A stretch of DNA of 64,000 nt from Notolepis coatsorum (GCA_963971535.1 OZ020585.1:22566005-22630004), one strand, 5' to 3'. Shown: positions 52,626 to 63,882, counted from the stretch's first letter. Numbers and translations: made by a program. The notes: generated by a model not told the origin, from the sequence alone.

Positions 52626-53109
52626 TCGCTAAACGAACAATAATCACTATGCAACAACCATCAAATGCACACAGCACACACACCCACACGCACACACTCA
52701 CTCAAACAAACAACACACTGCAGCACCCACTCTCCACACTTTAGATCACACAAACACACTTACACTTTATATTTATTGATAAAGGATTTGCACTACAACT
52801 CGTACACCTACTGTGAATTGTACCTAAATTGCACCTCGTCCCATTTCTCCATTTCTGCCTTGCACTATATAGTATTGTATATTAGTACACTGCACAGTAT
52901 TGTATATTGTATGGTAACTACGTCTATTCTGCATCGAACATTGTACATATGTCTAAACTGAACACTGTGACCTCTTTTTTTTTACTTCTAATTTTACTAT
53001 GTTTTTATTTCATACTTATCTTGTCTTGCACAGTCTCTGGAGCGCAACAGTAAGAAGCATTTTGTACAAAAGTATTCTGTACTTCTGTATGACAACTATT
53101 AAAGAAACT
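51416..53109 (+). mobile_element. 5'-truncated LINE with identifiable empty site
   Basis: The LINE 3' portion is inserted between TGAGAA (51410-51415) and TGAGAA (53110-53115), a 6-bp duplication. The uninterrupted paralogue at 57340-57370 reads CAATGAGAATGGACAGATAG. The 3' UTR ends CAACTATTAAAGAAACT. A minus-strand fragment of the same 3' end lies at 57787-58035. Confidence 0.85.
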
Positions 53110-53662
53110 TGAGAAACTGGACAGATAGCAATACTATAGATTTAGCTCTACAAACAGCCCCAAGTCTGTTTACATATGCTGGTCGTCTAGAGAGATTTAT
53201 TAGACGCATCCCAATGGCCCCGAATGTGTTAACGTAACGCGCTATTCATATCAATCGACATCACATCAATATAAATAACGTATTGTTTTCATCTCTCTAT
53301 ATTAACGTTAGGCTGTAAAAATCTGTTCTATAGGCTATATTTAGTCTAGTTTATTAGACATAAAGCATTTAAAAATACTTTGATTAGTCTACATCAATAG
53401 CACATTGTCAAGGTTGACAGAATAAAGTCTATATCAACTTATTTCCATCAAGGACCTTGGTGTAGGCTAATAACAGAACAGATTGACAGGCGGTAGCGAG
53501 TTAGTTGATAGTAGTATATTGATGCAGGTAGGTAGCTGATGTGACGGACGCGTGGAACTGAGAGGCGTTCTGAAAGTGATTGGGCGCTGAGAGAAGCGTC
53601 AGTGGCCAATCAGGCCGCGCAAACCGAACGCGGAAGGACAACCACCTTAGGGAAAGTATTCA

Positions 53663-53822
53663 CACAGAGGGGACACGTGATGCAAGGCTTCTGTCCTCAC
53701 TACAACCGACCTGTGGGAGGCATAGTCTAGCAACGTTCAAGACAGGGGAGGGTAGAATTTGATATACGAAATTGGGATGGGAGAAAAATAGAAAATGGGG
53801 AGAAAAAGTGGATAAAAAAAAT
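53663..53822 (+). mobile_element. tRNA-derived SINE, 3' part
   Basis: GGGGACACGTGATGCAAGGC to GGAGAAAAAGTGGATAAAAA, homologous to 25710-25855. Head and first half of the body are absent. Confidence 0.75.
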
Positions 53823-53894
53823 TATTGCATGTGTCCGGATGGCAGAATTCAGTACTGTATCTACAAAACATTATGTTTAATCATTTTCCCTTTA

Positions 53895-54205
53895 TTCATT
53901 TCCTTAGATTCTTTGTACACATGATTTCAAGAAGGTACTGAACCGAGCTCAGTGGCAGTTTTTCATGTCTGGTCATTTTTAGCATGGTGTTATTCACTGT
54001 CAAAGATGCAAAGAAAAATCATAATTTATATTCTCCTTTGTTTCATCACAATTTACTCAACCCTAGTAACAGACACAATATTTATGACACTGTGAATACA
54101 TTCCATGAGATCCATAGATGCCCCTAGATACCAAGAATATGCAAATATCCTTGTAGAAGTGGAGCAATCTTCTATTTACTTAGGTATGTACGTATTTAAC
54201 AGGTA
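53895..54205 (+). repeat. TTAA MITE family B, partial copy without SINE
   Basis: GTACACATGATTTCAAGAAG, CATGTCTGGTCATTTTTAGC, CAAAGAAAAATCATAA and GTAGAAGTGGAGCAATCTTC match 25270-25960, but here no SINE lies between them. It therefore represents the pre-insertion state of 25393. Confidence 0.75.
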
Positions 54206-54669
54206 AACTGGCATCCAGAAAAGTGGCAATTTTTAAACTAACTTGAGGACTGCATACTTTTTTTGCAAAGCTGATCTTTATACTTATAGCACATGCATGA
54301 GCCTGGTCTCTTTTGAAAGATAACAGTCTGAAGTTTCTGATACAATAAAGACAATTCACTTTTAGTGCAAATGGAATAGAGTAACATAGGTCTGACCTTG
54401 ACTTGTAGAAAAACTTGTTACTCACGTTTTTCTGTAGTAGTTGCAATATCCAAATATAGTATTTCCCCAAAAAAAATTATGAGCTGGAAAACACCCGGTG
54501 TCCATAGCCTGAAGTCTTGTATACTACATGTGATTAGGAGCGATTTTGGTATATATAAAAAAAAAAAAAAAAAGCTCTGCAGGTTTCAGTTTTCTCATTG
54601 ACTCCAAATACAACGCATTCAGTGTTTTTTCTCAACCTGTTTTTGCTTGTGACTATTCACCTAGATCCC

Positions 54670-56054
54670 TTAACACTTTCCGTGCCGGAGGTCGGGTGCC
54701 CCAGAACCCTGTTGTGTGCCAGCGTCCACTTCAATGATAGAGCTCTCATATTTGCGAATGCATAAACTACATCTTAAATTATGTGTATAATCTGGCCGTC
54801 GCTTATCAATGACTTGTTTGCAGTCAACATTGTCGAAACGGATAGTTTTTTAATCGGTTCATTTCCGTTTTATACCATTTTGAAAAACTCATTTTTTGAA
54901 AGTTTCAGGAAAATATAAAGATTCTGTGATAAACGCCCTTTACTGGAATATTTTTCTGCCTATTTATGAATCGTTTTCAAATAAACGCTAGATTATCGAT
55001 AGTATATGTGTACTTATGCACGCTATAGAAGCGGGCTGAAAATCGATTATCTCATTTCCTGATCAGCACACACACACACACAGGGCACACGTTGATATAT
55101 CTGTGAAAAAAGCTCTGATTATCCTAAGACTGGTAAAATAGATTCCTTACCTCAGATCAGATGTTCTCCAAAAAGATTATTCCAATTCCTGATCGCCATT
55201 CCAAATATCGATCGCGTTTATTGATCCAACGCTGGGTACTGGAAATATGTATTCCACGCCGTTCTGGCGCTCCACAATGAGTCTGATCGTCTCGGGTGAC
55301 TTGCATGAGAAATAAGATGTGGAAGCAGGATCCCCCCCCCCCCCCCCCTTGCGTTTCATTTATTTATTTTTTGTATCTACTTTTTCTCCCCATTTTCTAT
55401 TTTTTCTCCCTTCCCCAATTTCGTATTGTCCAATTCTACCCCTCCCCTGTCTCGAACGTTGTTAGGCTATGCCTCCCACTGGTCGGCTGCAATGTGGACG
55501 AAGCCTTGCATCACGTGTCCCCTCCGGTACACGAGGAGGCAGCCGTCGCATCTTTTCACCTGCACAGCGCGATCTCTCAGCAGCGAGGGTCTGCGTGGGA
55601 GGGACACGCCGCCCCCGTTGCTTCCTGATTCTGCTGTGCAGGCGCACCAACCGACCTGTAGGAGTCGCTGTCCACAACGTCCGATCCCCACCCACCAGCT
55701 TCCCACCCCCTAATACTGCCAATTGTATTAGTATGAATGACCAGCCAAGCTGGTAGCAATGCCGAGAGCTGGGCTCGAACCCAGCATCTCCTGCGTTAGT
55801 GGCGAGCGCCTTGTCCACTTAGCCACCCCCCCATGCGTTTCATTCAATCCATTCCAAAGGGGTGCAGTACCACAGGGAGAGACGATAGGGGGCAGTATTT
55901 TCCCAATGGAGCTCAGAGAGAGTTTGCAGTGGGGCTAGATTGATGAAATATGAATTCAAATCGCTAATAAAAAAAAACAAGATCTCTCATCGTTGGCACT
56001 GAACGGTTGGCATGAACAAACGAGATATCTCATCGTTGGCACTCAAAGTGTTAA
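54670..56054 (+). mobile_element. TTAA-flanked element, family F, with SINE inside
   Basis: The left end is TTAACACTTTCCGTGCC (54670). The right end on the minus strand is TTAACACTTTGAGTGCC (TTAA 56051-56054). The body is homologous to family F (58058, 48800) and contains the SINE at 55368-55830. Near the right end CTCATCGTTGGCACT is tandemly repeated (55985 and 56030). Confidence 0.7.
55368..55830 (-). mobile_element. Full-length tRNA-derived SINE
   Basis: The minus strand from about 55830 has a GGTGGCTAAGTGGACAAGGC A-box region and GGGTTCGAGCCC B-box (about 55767-55778). The same body as 25393-25862 follows, ending in AATTGGGGAAGGGAG and GAAAATGGGGAGAAAAAG. Overlapping frames on both strands of 55296-55818 are SINE artefacts. 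Confidence 0.8.
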
Positions 56055-56079
56055 GCGCGGATCCCCATATCAGGTATCA

Positions 56080-56240
56080 TCAATAATATTTGAGATCTTC
56101 AAATGATTGACGGAGCTAGAGCCTCGGGTGTCGTGGGTGGTAAGAAAAAAGTCTGCCGTGTACTTTGGCGCACGCCTCACATATCGGCATGTAACTCCAG
56201 ATTTTGTCGCTTGAAACGGCAATCTACAGGCAACAAATAG
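56080..56240 (-). repeat. TTAA repeat family D, copy 2 (inverted)
   Basis: GATTGACGGAGCTAGAGCC and GCCTCACATATCGGCATGTA are the complement of 50390-50500. Confidence 0.7.
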
Positions 56241-56720
56241 GCCCTCTGCAACATGTGAGCAACACACACGGCATGTGTTGGAAAGTGAGCTGTCTTGCTG
56301 CAGCGATCATGGTTCGGGCGCTGTCTGTTCCGAGTGTGGTGACCTTCTGTTGAATGTCCCAGGCCTCTGCCACAGAGAGAAAATCATCTGCGACGTGTTC
56401 AGCATAGTGCCTGGTGTTTGTCTTCTGAATGGTTAAGGCAAATGACTGAAGATGCCATTCCCTGTCATGCAGTCACACTGATGTAATTCGAATTGCTTAC
56501 TGAGGTCCAGTGATCCCCAGTCAGCAACACATTCCACGGTCTTCAACACACTCTTTTGCTTCTATTTTTTGGGATATCGTCTTTCTGCATGGCAGTTTAT
56601 ACATTGAGTCAGACGATGCCATCTGCAGCACCTTTTCTAGCCCTTTATCTTCGAGCACCGAAAGTGGTCTACAGTCCACGGCAATCCAACGCCAGGGCTC
56701 TACGCTAACCTTTTTCCCAA
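56240..56720 (-). pseudogene. hAT (ZBED-like) transposase fragment
   Basis: Minus-strand frames read WIAVDCRPLSVLEDKGLEKV and MASSDSMYKLPCRKTI. After a stop they continue SFALTIQKTNTRHYAEHVAD, DFLSVAEAWDIQQKVTTLGT and DSARTMIAAARQLTFQHMPC. These are the conserved blocks preceding and including the catalytic Asp of ZBED-type hAT transposases. Multiple stops and a frame change near 56510; only this middle part is present. Confidence 0.7.
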
Positions 56721-57205
56721 GGAGCACATGTGCTCCTAAATGAAAAAATTTAGGAGCACACAGACATTTAGGAGCACACAAAAATATTTAGGAGCACAGT
56801 GAAAATATTTCAAGTAACAGAGTTTTTTTTTATATATATAAATGTACAGTATATTTGTACTGTGCGTGCGTGTGCAAACGGGAATGGGACACAGACATTT
56901 GAACTATTAAGTGATTAATGCCTACCAAAGTTGTAGCCAACAACTAGGCCTAATAAAAAAGGCAGTGACATTGAACAAACAAGCCTCAGCTTTAGGTGTT
57001 CACAGTCAGAACATGCTAGAGCGCTGTGCATTGATGGGTATCGGTCAAGTGTTTATAGACTTGAGCGTTGAGGAAAGAAAGACTAGCGTTAGAGAACTAT
57101 GAAGAGGCAAAAGCCATAAAAAATAAAAAATTACAAAAAAAAAAAAAATCTTTTTTTGCGAATCTTGCCTAGGGCGCCAAATGTGCTAGGTCCGCCCCTG
57201 GCTTA
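56700..57205 (+). other. hAT-like ends and minisatellite scraps
   Basis: AAGGAGCACATGTGCTCCTA near 56722 is palindromic, and TTTAGGAGCACACA repeats three to four times (56748-56800). GCTAGGTCCGCCCCTG at 57188-57203 resembles a hAT right end. Boundaries not resolved. Confidence 0.4.
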
Positions 57206-57214
57206 GCGGCCTGT

Positions 57215-57490
57215 ATCTCGCCTTCCAGGAAATATCCCAGCCGAAATCCCTTATAACGCTTATATTCAAGACGCTATAAAATGAGAACGTATTGATGAAA
57301 AAATTATTTCTTTAAGCCATTTTGAAGGGACGGATTATGGTGTCAATTGACAATGAGAATGGACAGATAGCAATACTATAAAGTATAGATCTAGCTCTAC
57401 AAACAGCCCCACGGACTATGCAAGTCTGTTTAGAAATGCTGGCCGTCTAGAGTGATTTTAGACTGATCCAAATGGCCCCGAAAGTGTTAA
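57215..57490 (+). repeat. TTAA-type repeat, uninterrupted (empty site for the LINE)
   Basis: Homologous to 51270-51415 joined to 53110-53232. Ends in GGCCCCGAAAGTGTTAA. Confidence 0.8.
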
Positions 57491-57785
57491 AGGTGGTAAC
57501 TACTGGAATAGCCTACCAGTTGTGATTAGAGAGTGCCCCACATACTCCATGTTCAAGACCCATCTTAAACTGTATCTTAAGGCAAACCAGAACTGTGATA
57601 ATTTTTTATCTGATTTAGTTTATGTAACTTGTTTCTTGTTTTTATTGTTGTTTTTATCATTGGCACAATGCTTTTACCCTAAGCAGGCTATTTATTTATT
57701 TATTGAAAGAGTTTTGCTGTCTCCTGTTTAGGGACTACGGGTGTAAATTAGCTCTTGCTACAACCCCACATGTTTACATTTTGTA
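57491..57785 (+). pseudogene. LINE 3' end fragment
   Basis: Translation near 57500-57590 gives NSLPVVIRECPTYSMFKTHL KLYL, the usual C-terminal tail of a LINE reverse transcriptase (WNSLP...FK..L). A T-rich 3' UTR with GGGACTACGGGTGTAAATTA follows. A second LINE end in reverse orientation abuts it at 57787. Confidence 0.55.
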
Positions 57786-57786
57786 T

Positions 57787-58035
57787 CAAGTTCTCAAGTT
57801 CTTTAATAGTTGTCATACAGAAGTACAGAATACTTTCATACAAAATGCTTCTTACTGTTACGCTCCAGAGACTGTGCTAGACAAGATAGTATCAAATAAC
57901 ATAATAACATAATATAGCATGAATTTAGAAGAAGAAAATGAGGTCACAGTTGTTCGGTATAGACATATGTACAATGTTCTGAGTTACCATATAATATACA
58001 ATACACAATACTATGCAGTGTACTAATGTACAGTA
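57787..58035 (-). mobile_element. LINE 3' UTR fragment (same family as 51416-53109)
   Basis: The minus strand matches 52850-53105: TGTACATATGTCTA, CTCTGGAGCG, AAGCATTTTGTA and CAACTATTAAAGAACTTGAG. Confidence 0.75.
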
Positions 58036-58057
58036 CGTATTTTGTACTTGATGTTCA

Positions 58058-58330
58058 TTAACACTTTCAGTGCCCAGCAGGGGGCGCACGATTTAGTGCT
58101 TGAATGCCCAGCATCCACTTCAATGTTAGCGTTAATATCGCCTAATCTATCTTTTAAATTATGTGTCTAATCTGCCCGTCGCTTATCAATGACTCATTTT
58201 CCAGTCAACATTGTCGAAGCGGATTGTTTTTTTATTGGTTTATTTCCGTTTTATAGCATCTTGAAAAGCCCTCGTTTTCAAGGAAAATAAAAATATTCCA
58301 TAATAAACAGAATATTGTAGAATACACAAA
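58058..58330 (+). repeat. TTAA repeat family F, plus copy
   Basis: TTAACACTTTCAGTGCCCAG, then the family body to CAAGGAAAATAAAAATATTCC. Followed at 58335-58494 by a stretch ending CACTGTAGAGCCCTG, a hAT-type end on the minus strand. Confidence 0.65.
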
Positions 58331-58884
58331 AAACGTTCACAGTGTTAACATGTGCTGTGCGATTAGCAGCGGAGAGAAAAAAGCAGATTGTAATCTTCAC
58401 TCGCACATTGTGCGAATAATAGATTTTTCCGGTTCGCACACACATATTCTTAGGGGCAAATGCGAGTAAAATGGTCGCACTGTAGAGCCCTGAACGCGCC
58501 AGTGAGTTGGTTAATCAATTGGACTTGGTCTGACTCACTTTAGCTCTGAATCCCGTCATCTGGTCCGGTGTGGTTTGGCGACCCTGCATGCTTGTATTCG
58601 GGGTAACGTTAGCCTGACCAGCGTTAGATTTAGCTTGCACAGTAGCTCCAACATGCTTGGCATTTAAAGGGGACATGCATTGCTATTCCTTTCACCATTT
58701 GGGCAACTTTACACAATTCCTGTGATTCTATGGAACACATCTGTGAAGTTTTTATTTTTTTAATTCATTGTTTTATATTTTTTTATCAAGTACTCAAAAG
58801 CATCATTTTTCGACCTCAAAATTTCAGGCAGATTTGGCTGGGCTCCGACCATAAGCGCTTTGAGTGACAGTCACCCACACAGCG

Positions 58885-59250
58885 TGATACATACGAGAGA
58901 GAGCGAGAGAGAGAACGAGCGAGCGAGAGAGACAGAGACAGACAGAGAGAGAGAGAGGAGAGATGCGTCCCGAAAGTTGGGTTTGTGTGTAAATGGCTCC
59001 GAGACAAGTGACAGAGAGAGGAGAGATGCGATGCGTCCCGAAAACACACACACACACACACAGTTGGGTTTGTGTGTAAATGGCTCCGAGACAAGTGACA
59101 GAGAGAGAGGAGAGATGTGATGCGTCCCGAAAACACACACACACACACAGTTGGGTTTGTGTGTAAATGGCTCCGAGACGAGTGACAGAGAGAGAGGAGA
59201 GATGCGTCCCGAAAACACACACACACACAGTTGGGTTTGTGTGTAAATGC
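58885..59250 (+). repeat. (GA)n tract and compound minisatellite
   Basis: A GAGAGAGAGCGAGCGA-rich stretch at 58893-58960 is followed by four units of about 75-85 bp. Each contains GTTTGTGTGTAAATGGCTCC, GAGACAAGTGACAGAGAGAG, GATGCGTCCCGAAAACAC and a (CA)n run of varying length. Open frames here are spurious. Confidence 0.95.
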
Positions 59251-59576
59251 TCCCGTTGTTCCGTATCCCTCTCTCCCTCTCAGCACCCGTGCAACCCGTT
59301 TGAGGAAGTAATCAACTGCTCTGTTGTTGAGCGATGTGGGCGGTGACTACAACCACAGAGCCAATCAGATCACAATCAGCTCAATCAGCTCCTTGCTACG
59401 TCGCATTGCGAGTCAAATCAGAACAGCTTAGTTGAGTGAGGGAAGATCTCGTGAACTCGAGACTAGACTGATGAGTCAATATGATAATTAACGACACAGA
59501 CCACATTGATATAATCCCGTATTGCTAGGAAACAATGCTAAACACTGGAAAAGGCCATTTATAATGCATGGGACCT

Positions 59577-60654
59577 TTAAGGGGAGACACTGCAGGTGAA
59601 TAGGGTAAACAAATTAACTAATAGATATCACAATGAAACTTCCCCAGTTGATCAGTTGATTACTTATATTAAGACAAGACTTTTTTGTATTACAAGTTTT
59701 CTGAAATTGTATGTTTAAATATGCAAATGAGGCATGATCTACTTAAATATGCACTAATTTGCATATAATTCCAGGACAGAAATCTGAACATTGGATAAAG
59801 CCATTTTCAAAATTATAGTTTCATTTTGTTGACATATAAGAGCCAAAGGTTATTACAGAGGGGATTTTGGATATCTCTTTTTATCACTCCATAAATCAGA
59901 AAATACTCCATTCAGTCCATTTTTATGGTAAAATTCCATATTTCGCCATGTTTTTAGGAATAAAATGTGATATAAATCAGGGTATGAATGCAATATCAAC
60001 AAACCCTTCTGTAAATACCTTCAGAACATAGATATGAATAGAACTGGAAGGTTTGGTGTATGTGAGTGCTACTGAAGTGGAGATTTCTGGCTCAGAGTAT
60101 GAGGAAAAACTCTTAAAACTCATTTTTGGGAAAACGCCTTCAAAGTTCTGTATTGTAAAATGCCATACTCTTTTTTTTTAAACAGATATTTACAAACACA
60201 ATACCTAATCAAACCATTAGTAATAGACAACCTAAACACATGCCTGATAACTGAATAATAATAATAATGATGTTATTGAACTGAACAGAACTACACACAG
60301 GCTACAAACAGTGTAGTACAGTGTAGTACCCCCTAATAGGCAAAAAATATTTGAATAGATATCACTATGAAACTTTCCCAATTTGTTATGTACATATAAA
60401 CTAAGAAAAAATATATTGCAAGTTTTCTGAAATGTATGTTTATATATGCAAATGAGGCACTTCCCCATTAAATATGTGCAAATTTATGGATGCAATAAGG
60501 CAAAATGATGTAAAATAAACAACTAAATGTGTGTTATTGATGTTTTATTGTCACTAGTTTCATAGAAGACATGTTTAGGAAGCAAAATATAACAAAATCT
60601 CAAAATCAACAAAAAAAGTATATTTGACTATTCACCTGCAGTGTCTCGCCTTAA
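59577..60654. mobile_element. TTAA-flanked element with 24-bp TIRs
   Basis: TTAAGGGGAGACACTGCAGG plus TGAATAG at 59577 is inverted at 60654 (TTAAGGCGAGACACTGCAGG). The interior has two related blocks, 59630-59765 and 60355-60490, sharing AAGTTTTCTGAAAT, TATGCAAATGAGGCA and ATATCAC.ATGAAACTT. No transposase. TTAA plus these TIRs would suit piggyBac or Kolobok type. Confidence 0.7.
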
Positions 60655-60675
60655 GTGATAGTAGAAACGCTCCGG

Positions 60676-61529
60676 CAGGCCCAGACTGGCCATCGGGAGC
60701 ACCGGGAGTTTTCCCGGTGGCCTGGCCTGCACAGATTAAAAAAAAAAAATTATATAAAAAAAATAAACCTTTTTTTATTATATAAAAAAAAAATTGCCAG
60801 GCCATTGTTTCTAGTTGTGGCGGCGGCGCGGCGCGATAGTTAGATAACCTAGGTGGGTGGGGAACAACCAGGATTTCACTATCTGCGACAGAGTTGGAGA
60901 ACTATCTGACTCTCTCCCTCGGATCACACACACAATGGAGCCATGCTGCCGCTTGTGATTGGTGGAGGCGGGACCAGGCTATACAACTGATTGACAGCGG
61001 AGGCGGCGAATGGAATGGCAGACGGCACTCAGATGCAGAATAACAGCCAGGCAGTGAGCCAGGTAGTGAGGGACTCGAGTCGGGAGAGATACAGTGAGTA
61101 GAGCGAAAGTCAATTAACGTTGATGTCAAGATGGACAGTGGAAGAAAGAGAAAGGGTGGAGGAGAGAGGGATAAAACAAAGAAAAAGAAAGGCCCTTACA
61201 GGAGAGAGTGGTTAACTGTATTATAATAGTAAATAGAAAAATATGTTGTGCTCTTGCTTTTTTCTTTTTGAAGGTGGAGAGAGTAGCATTGCTAGTGCCA
61301 CAACAGTTTTATTTGAGGTCCATAACAGTACATTGTACTAAGCAATTGTTGGCTCATTAGTTTGTGATTCACATGCACTAAAATTCACCAGAATGCAGGA
61401 AATTAAGTCTTTGTAACAAAAAAAATCCTGGTGGGGGACCCCCAGACCCCCCGCTTAAAAAGTGGCCTGATTGGGGCTATATTTCGCGCTATATCTCCCG
61501 GTATGAATTATTTCCCCAGTCCGGCCCTG
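60676..61529 (+). mobile_element. hAT deletion derivative with 8-bp duplication
   Basis: Ends are CAGGCCCAGACTGG (60676) and, inverted, CAGGGCCGGACTGG (61529). CGCTCCGG is duplicated at 60668-60675 and 61530-61537. Inside, ATG at about 61131 opens MDSGRKRKGGGERDKTKKKK GPYRREW, a basic N-terminus as in hAT transposases of the TTF/DUF4371 kind, which stops soon after. Most of the transposase is deleted. Confidence 0.85.
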
Positions 61530-61537
61530 CGCTCCGG

Positions 61538-61870
61538 TGTTGCACAAAGTGCACACTACCGTTTTTGTATCGACACTTCCATCTGGTTGTTTGTATCCCA
61601 TTCAATGGGCCAAGCAACGCAGTGTCAACTCTCTGACGTCACTCAATGCACACTGTGCAACTGTACTTACGGTATGCCTGGAACTCGTCCACTGAGAAAC
61701 GTTCTGGAATGCAAAAAATAAATAATGTGCGATAAAATGCGTAATTTCTTTTAACGTTTCATTTGTTCTGTAGTTAATCGAAATTAACGCGATAAAGTCC
61801 CAGCCCTAGTAAAACACGTCAGAATGTTACCATTCAAAAGAGACCAGACCCATGCATGTGCTATATGTAT
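61538..61870 (-). other. Anonymous sequence with a hAT-type end
   Basis: On the minus strand CTAGGGCTGGGACTTTATCG starting near 61809 is a hAT-type end followed by CGTTAATTTCGATTAAC. The opposite end was not found. Confidence 0.45.
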
Positions 61871-61872
61871 AA

Positions 61873-62340
61873 AGTAGGGCTGTCCTCGACTAAGGATTTG
61901 GATAGTCGACTTTGATTGGCCGAAATTTGCTGATAGTATAATTTTTTATTATTTCATTACATTTGGGAAAGAGTCGCCTGAAGGCTCCTTGTCCTCTGCA
62001 AAAACATGCAATTGGTCCACTGATGGATACATCTTGATTTTGTCTAGTCTAGTGTGTTCATTAGATTAAATGGGTGAAATCCTCTTTCAGTGTTTTCTTA
62101 GGCAGTTAGCCTCGCTGGTATGCGCGCCATTAGCGTTAGCCACGTGTCCGCCTTGTTTCGAACGGTTAAGCTTAGGCCCTCTTTCGAACTGGTTAAGGTT
62201 AGAGTTTGGAATCAGGGCTGGTGGTCTAAAATGTTCAATCAATCAATCAATCAAAGCGGGGAACATAGAATCCGGGGAACATAGGACCCGGGGAACATAG
62301 ACATGCTCCCCTTTGGGTATGCAATCATCAAAAAAACTAA
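61873..62340 (+). repeat. hAT-like end, GGTTAAGG scrap and GGGGAACATAG repeats
   Basis: TAGGGCTGTCCTCGACTAAG at 61874 is a hAT-type end. GGTTAAGGTTAGAGTTTG at about 62192 matches 636-652. (AATC)n at 62238-62255 may be a retroposon tail. CCGGGGAACATAGA occurs three times at 62260-62300. Confidence 0.5.
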
Positions 62341-63174
62341 GTGGTTAAACTTGCTTCTTCCTTGTGCCGTGTGTATTTTATGAATTCCAATCTGGTGACA
62401 GCTCAATACACCCCCAAGTCTGTGACAGGATGTACAGAGCTGCTCATACTTCTGAGAAATCCTGTTCCTCATGGCCCGCCGCCCGGGGACACACTGCTGT
62501 CAGCAGGACCGCTGCCTCGCTGAGCGGCTGCCTCACTGAACTGCTGCGGCTTGCACAAACCTGGCTGTTCACACAAGAAGGTCAACAAGAGATTCTGCTC
62601 CAATCACATGTAGAGGTGCTCATGGTGTGCAGAGAAAATTCGCCTAAGAACTTACTTAACGGTATGAGCAATCCAGTAGGTTAACATACACAGCCGATGC
62701 TTCAGCTTCCAGTGTGTCCCTGACCTTTGTCAGATGTTCTCATTGTATACTTCCACCTTGAGGCTCTGATTTATTCTGCAATGAGATTACTCATCCCCAT
62801 CACTATTTCCACTAAATGGCAGCAATGCGGTTGGATCTGTCTTTGGTATAGCTTATATTTAACCCTTTCAGATGTAAATTTTGGAAAGTTTTATCATAAT
62901 TTAGAATTCTACCACTCAGTTACAGCTTTCAATGCATTCTCCAATGCAGAGAGTTGGACCATGTTCCACTGTCAAACATCTCTGACCAAACAGGAAGTAA
63001 ACTAACAGTGCTACCTTTACTCATATATAATATGATATTATTGTTCCCCCATATGTATCTTTTCTTTTATAAATTTGAACTGTAAATAATTTTATTGAAG
63101 GCATCTGTGCAGCCTTGTTTATTCATTGTATCCATGGAAATGACGATGAATGCAGCCATAAAAGTGAGGTTTCC
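62341..63174. other. No recognised gene; TTAA-type end at 62859
   Basis: TTAACCCTTTCAGATG at 62859 resembles the other TTAA ends. The rest has no match that I could identify. Confidence 0.3.
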
Positions 63175-63882
63175 TTAACACATTGACCGCTAGCAGCAGG
63201 GGGCGCTGATCCCCCTTCATCGCCAGGTCTGATTATCTAATCATCCTGAAATCAACAATAGATTATCATAATTATATCTCGTCGTGCATACATGAAATGG
63301 CCCTCGTAGCGGGGCGCTCGCCCCCCCACCCCCCACCGCAGTCAACGGTAATAAGCACATACACCTACACACAGATAGCTTTGATCGCGGTAGAAAGAAA
63401 TATCAGATCAACACAAGGTTTCATACAGTATATAGAGTCCTTACCTTGTCTCTGATGTAATGCAATAAAAAGAATCCAGTTATCTGATCGCCATTCCGGT
63501 TATCCACAGCGATCATGTCCCCGACATTACTGAGCGTTACACACGGACGGGCGTGCGGGGGTTAATATTCCATGCCGTCGTTGTAAGCCCCTGGCTCGCC
63601 TGAGTATTTAAACCCCGCCTGCACGGCTCAGATCGGCTCTGAAAATACACCAGCCCATTTCCAATGAGGATGCAATAGCTCCGCAAGGCAGTAGAGGGCG
63701 GTGTTGACCGTCTGCCAGCTCAGACACATTCACCAGGGTATACAGAGGCTGCAGACATGAATTATGAATAGATATAGCGAATAAATGAAATAACGATCCC
63801 AAAAACAAGTTAACACTTTTTTGGCGATATTCGCATGGTGGGCAATAACGAGTATACTCGTTTTTGGCAATTATTGTGTTAA
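63175..63882 (+). mobile_element. 708-bp TTAA-flanked MITE
   Basis: The left end is TTAACACATTGACCGC followed by AGCAGGGGGCGCTGATC. The right end on the minus strand is TTAACACAATAATTGCC. TTAA at both edges and matching first eight bases fit a piggyBac-type MITE. The GCAGGGGGCGC word is shared with family F (58070). Confidence 0.55.

Larger units (their letters stand above)
51260..53232 (+). repeat. TTAA-type repeat split by a LINE
   Basis: 51270-51415 (CTAGCCTTCCAGGAAATATC to CAATTGACAATGAGAA) and 53110-53232 (ACTGGACAGATAGCAATACT to the TTAA at 53229, on the minus strand TTAACACATTCGGGGCC) match the continuous copy at 57215-57490. Confidence 0.8.

Noticed and set aside
56689..58493. One hAT element bounded by CAGGGCTCTACGC and GTAGAGCCCTG
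   Set aside because: The left end overlaps codons of an older hAT transposase fragment, flanking 8-mers do not match, and the interior consists of several unrelated repeats.
58816..59286. Cys/Ser-rich open frames on the minus strand
   Set aside because: They arise from (CA)n/(GA)n minisatellite units and repeat the same peptide.
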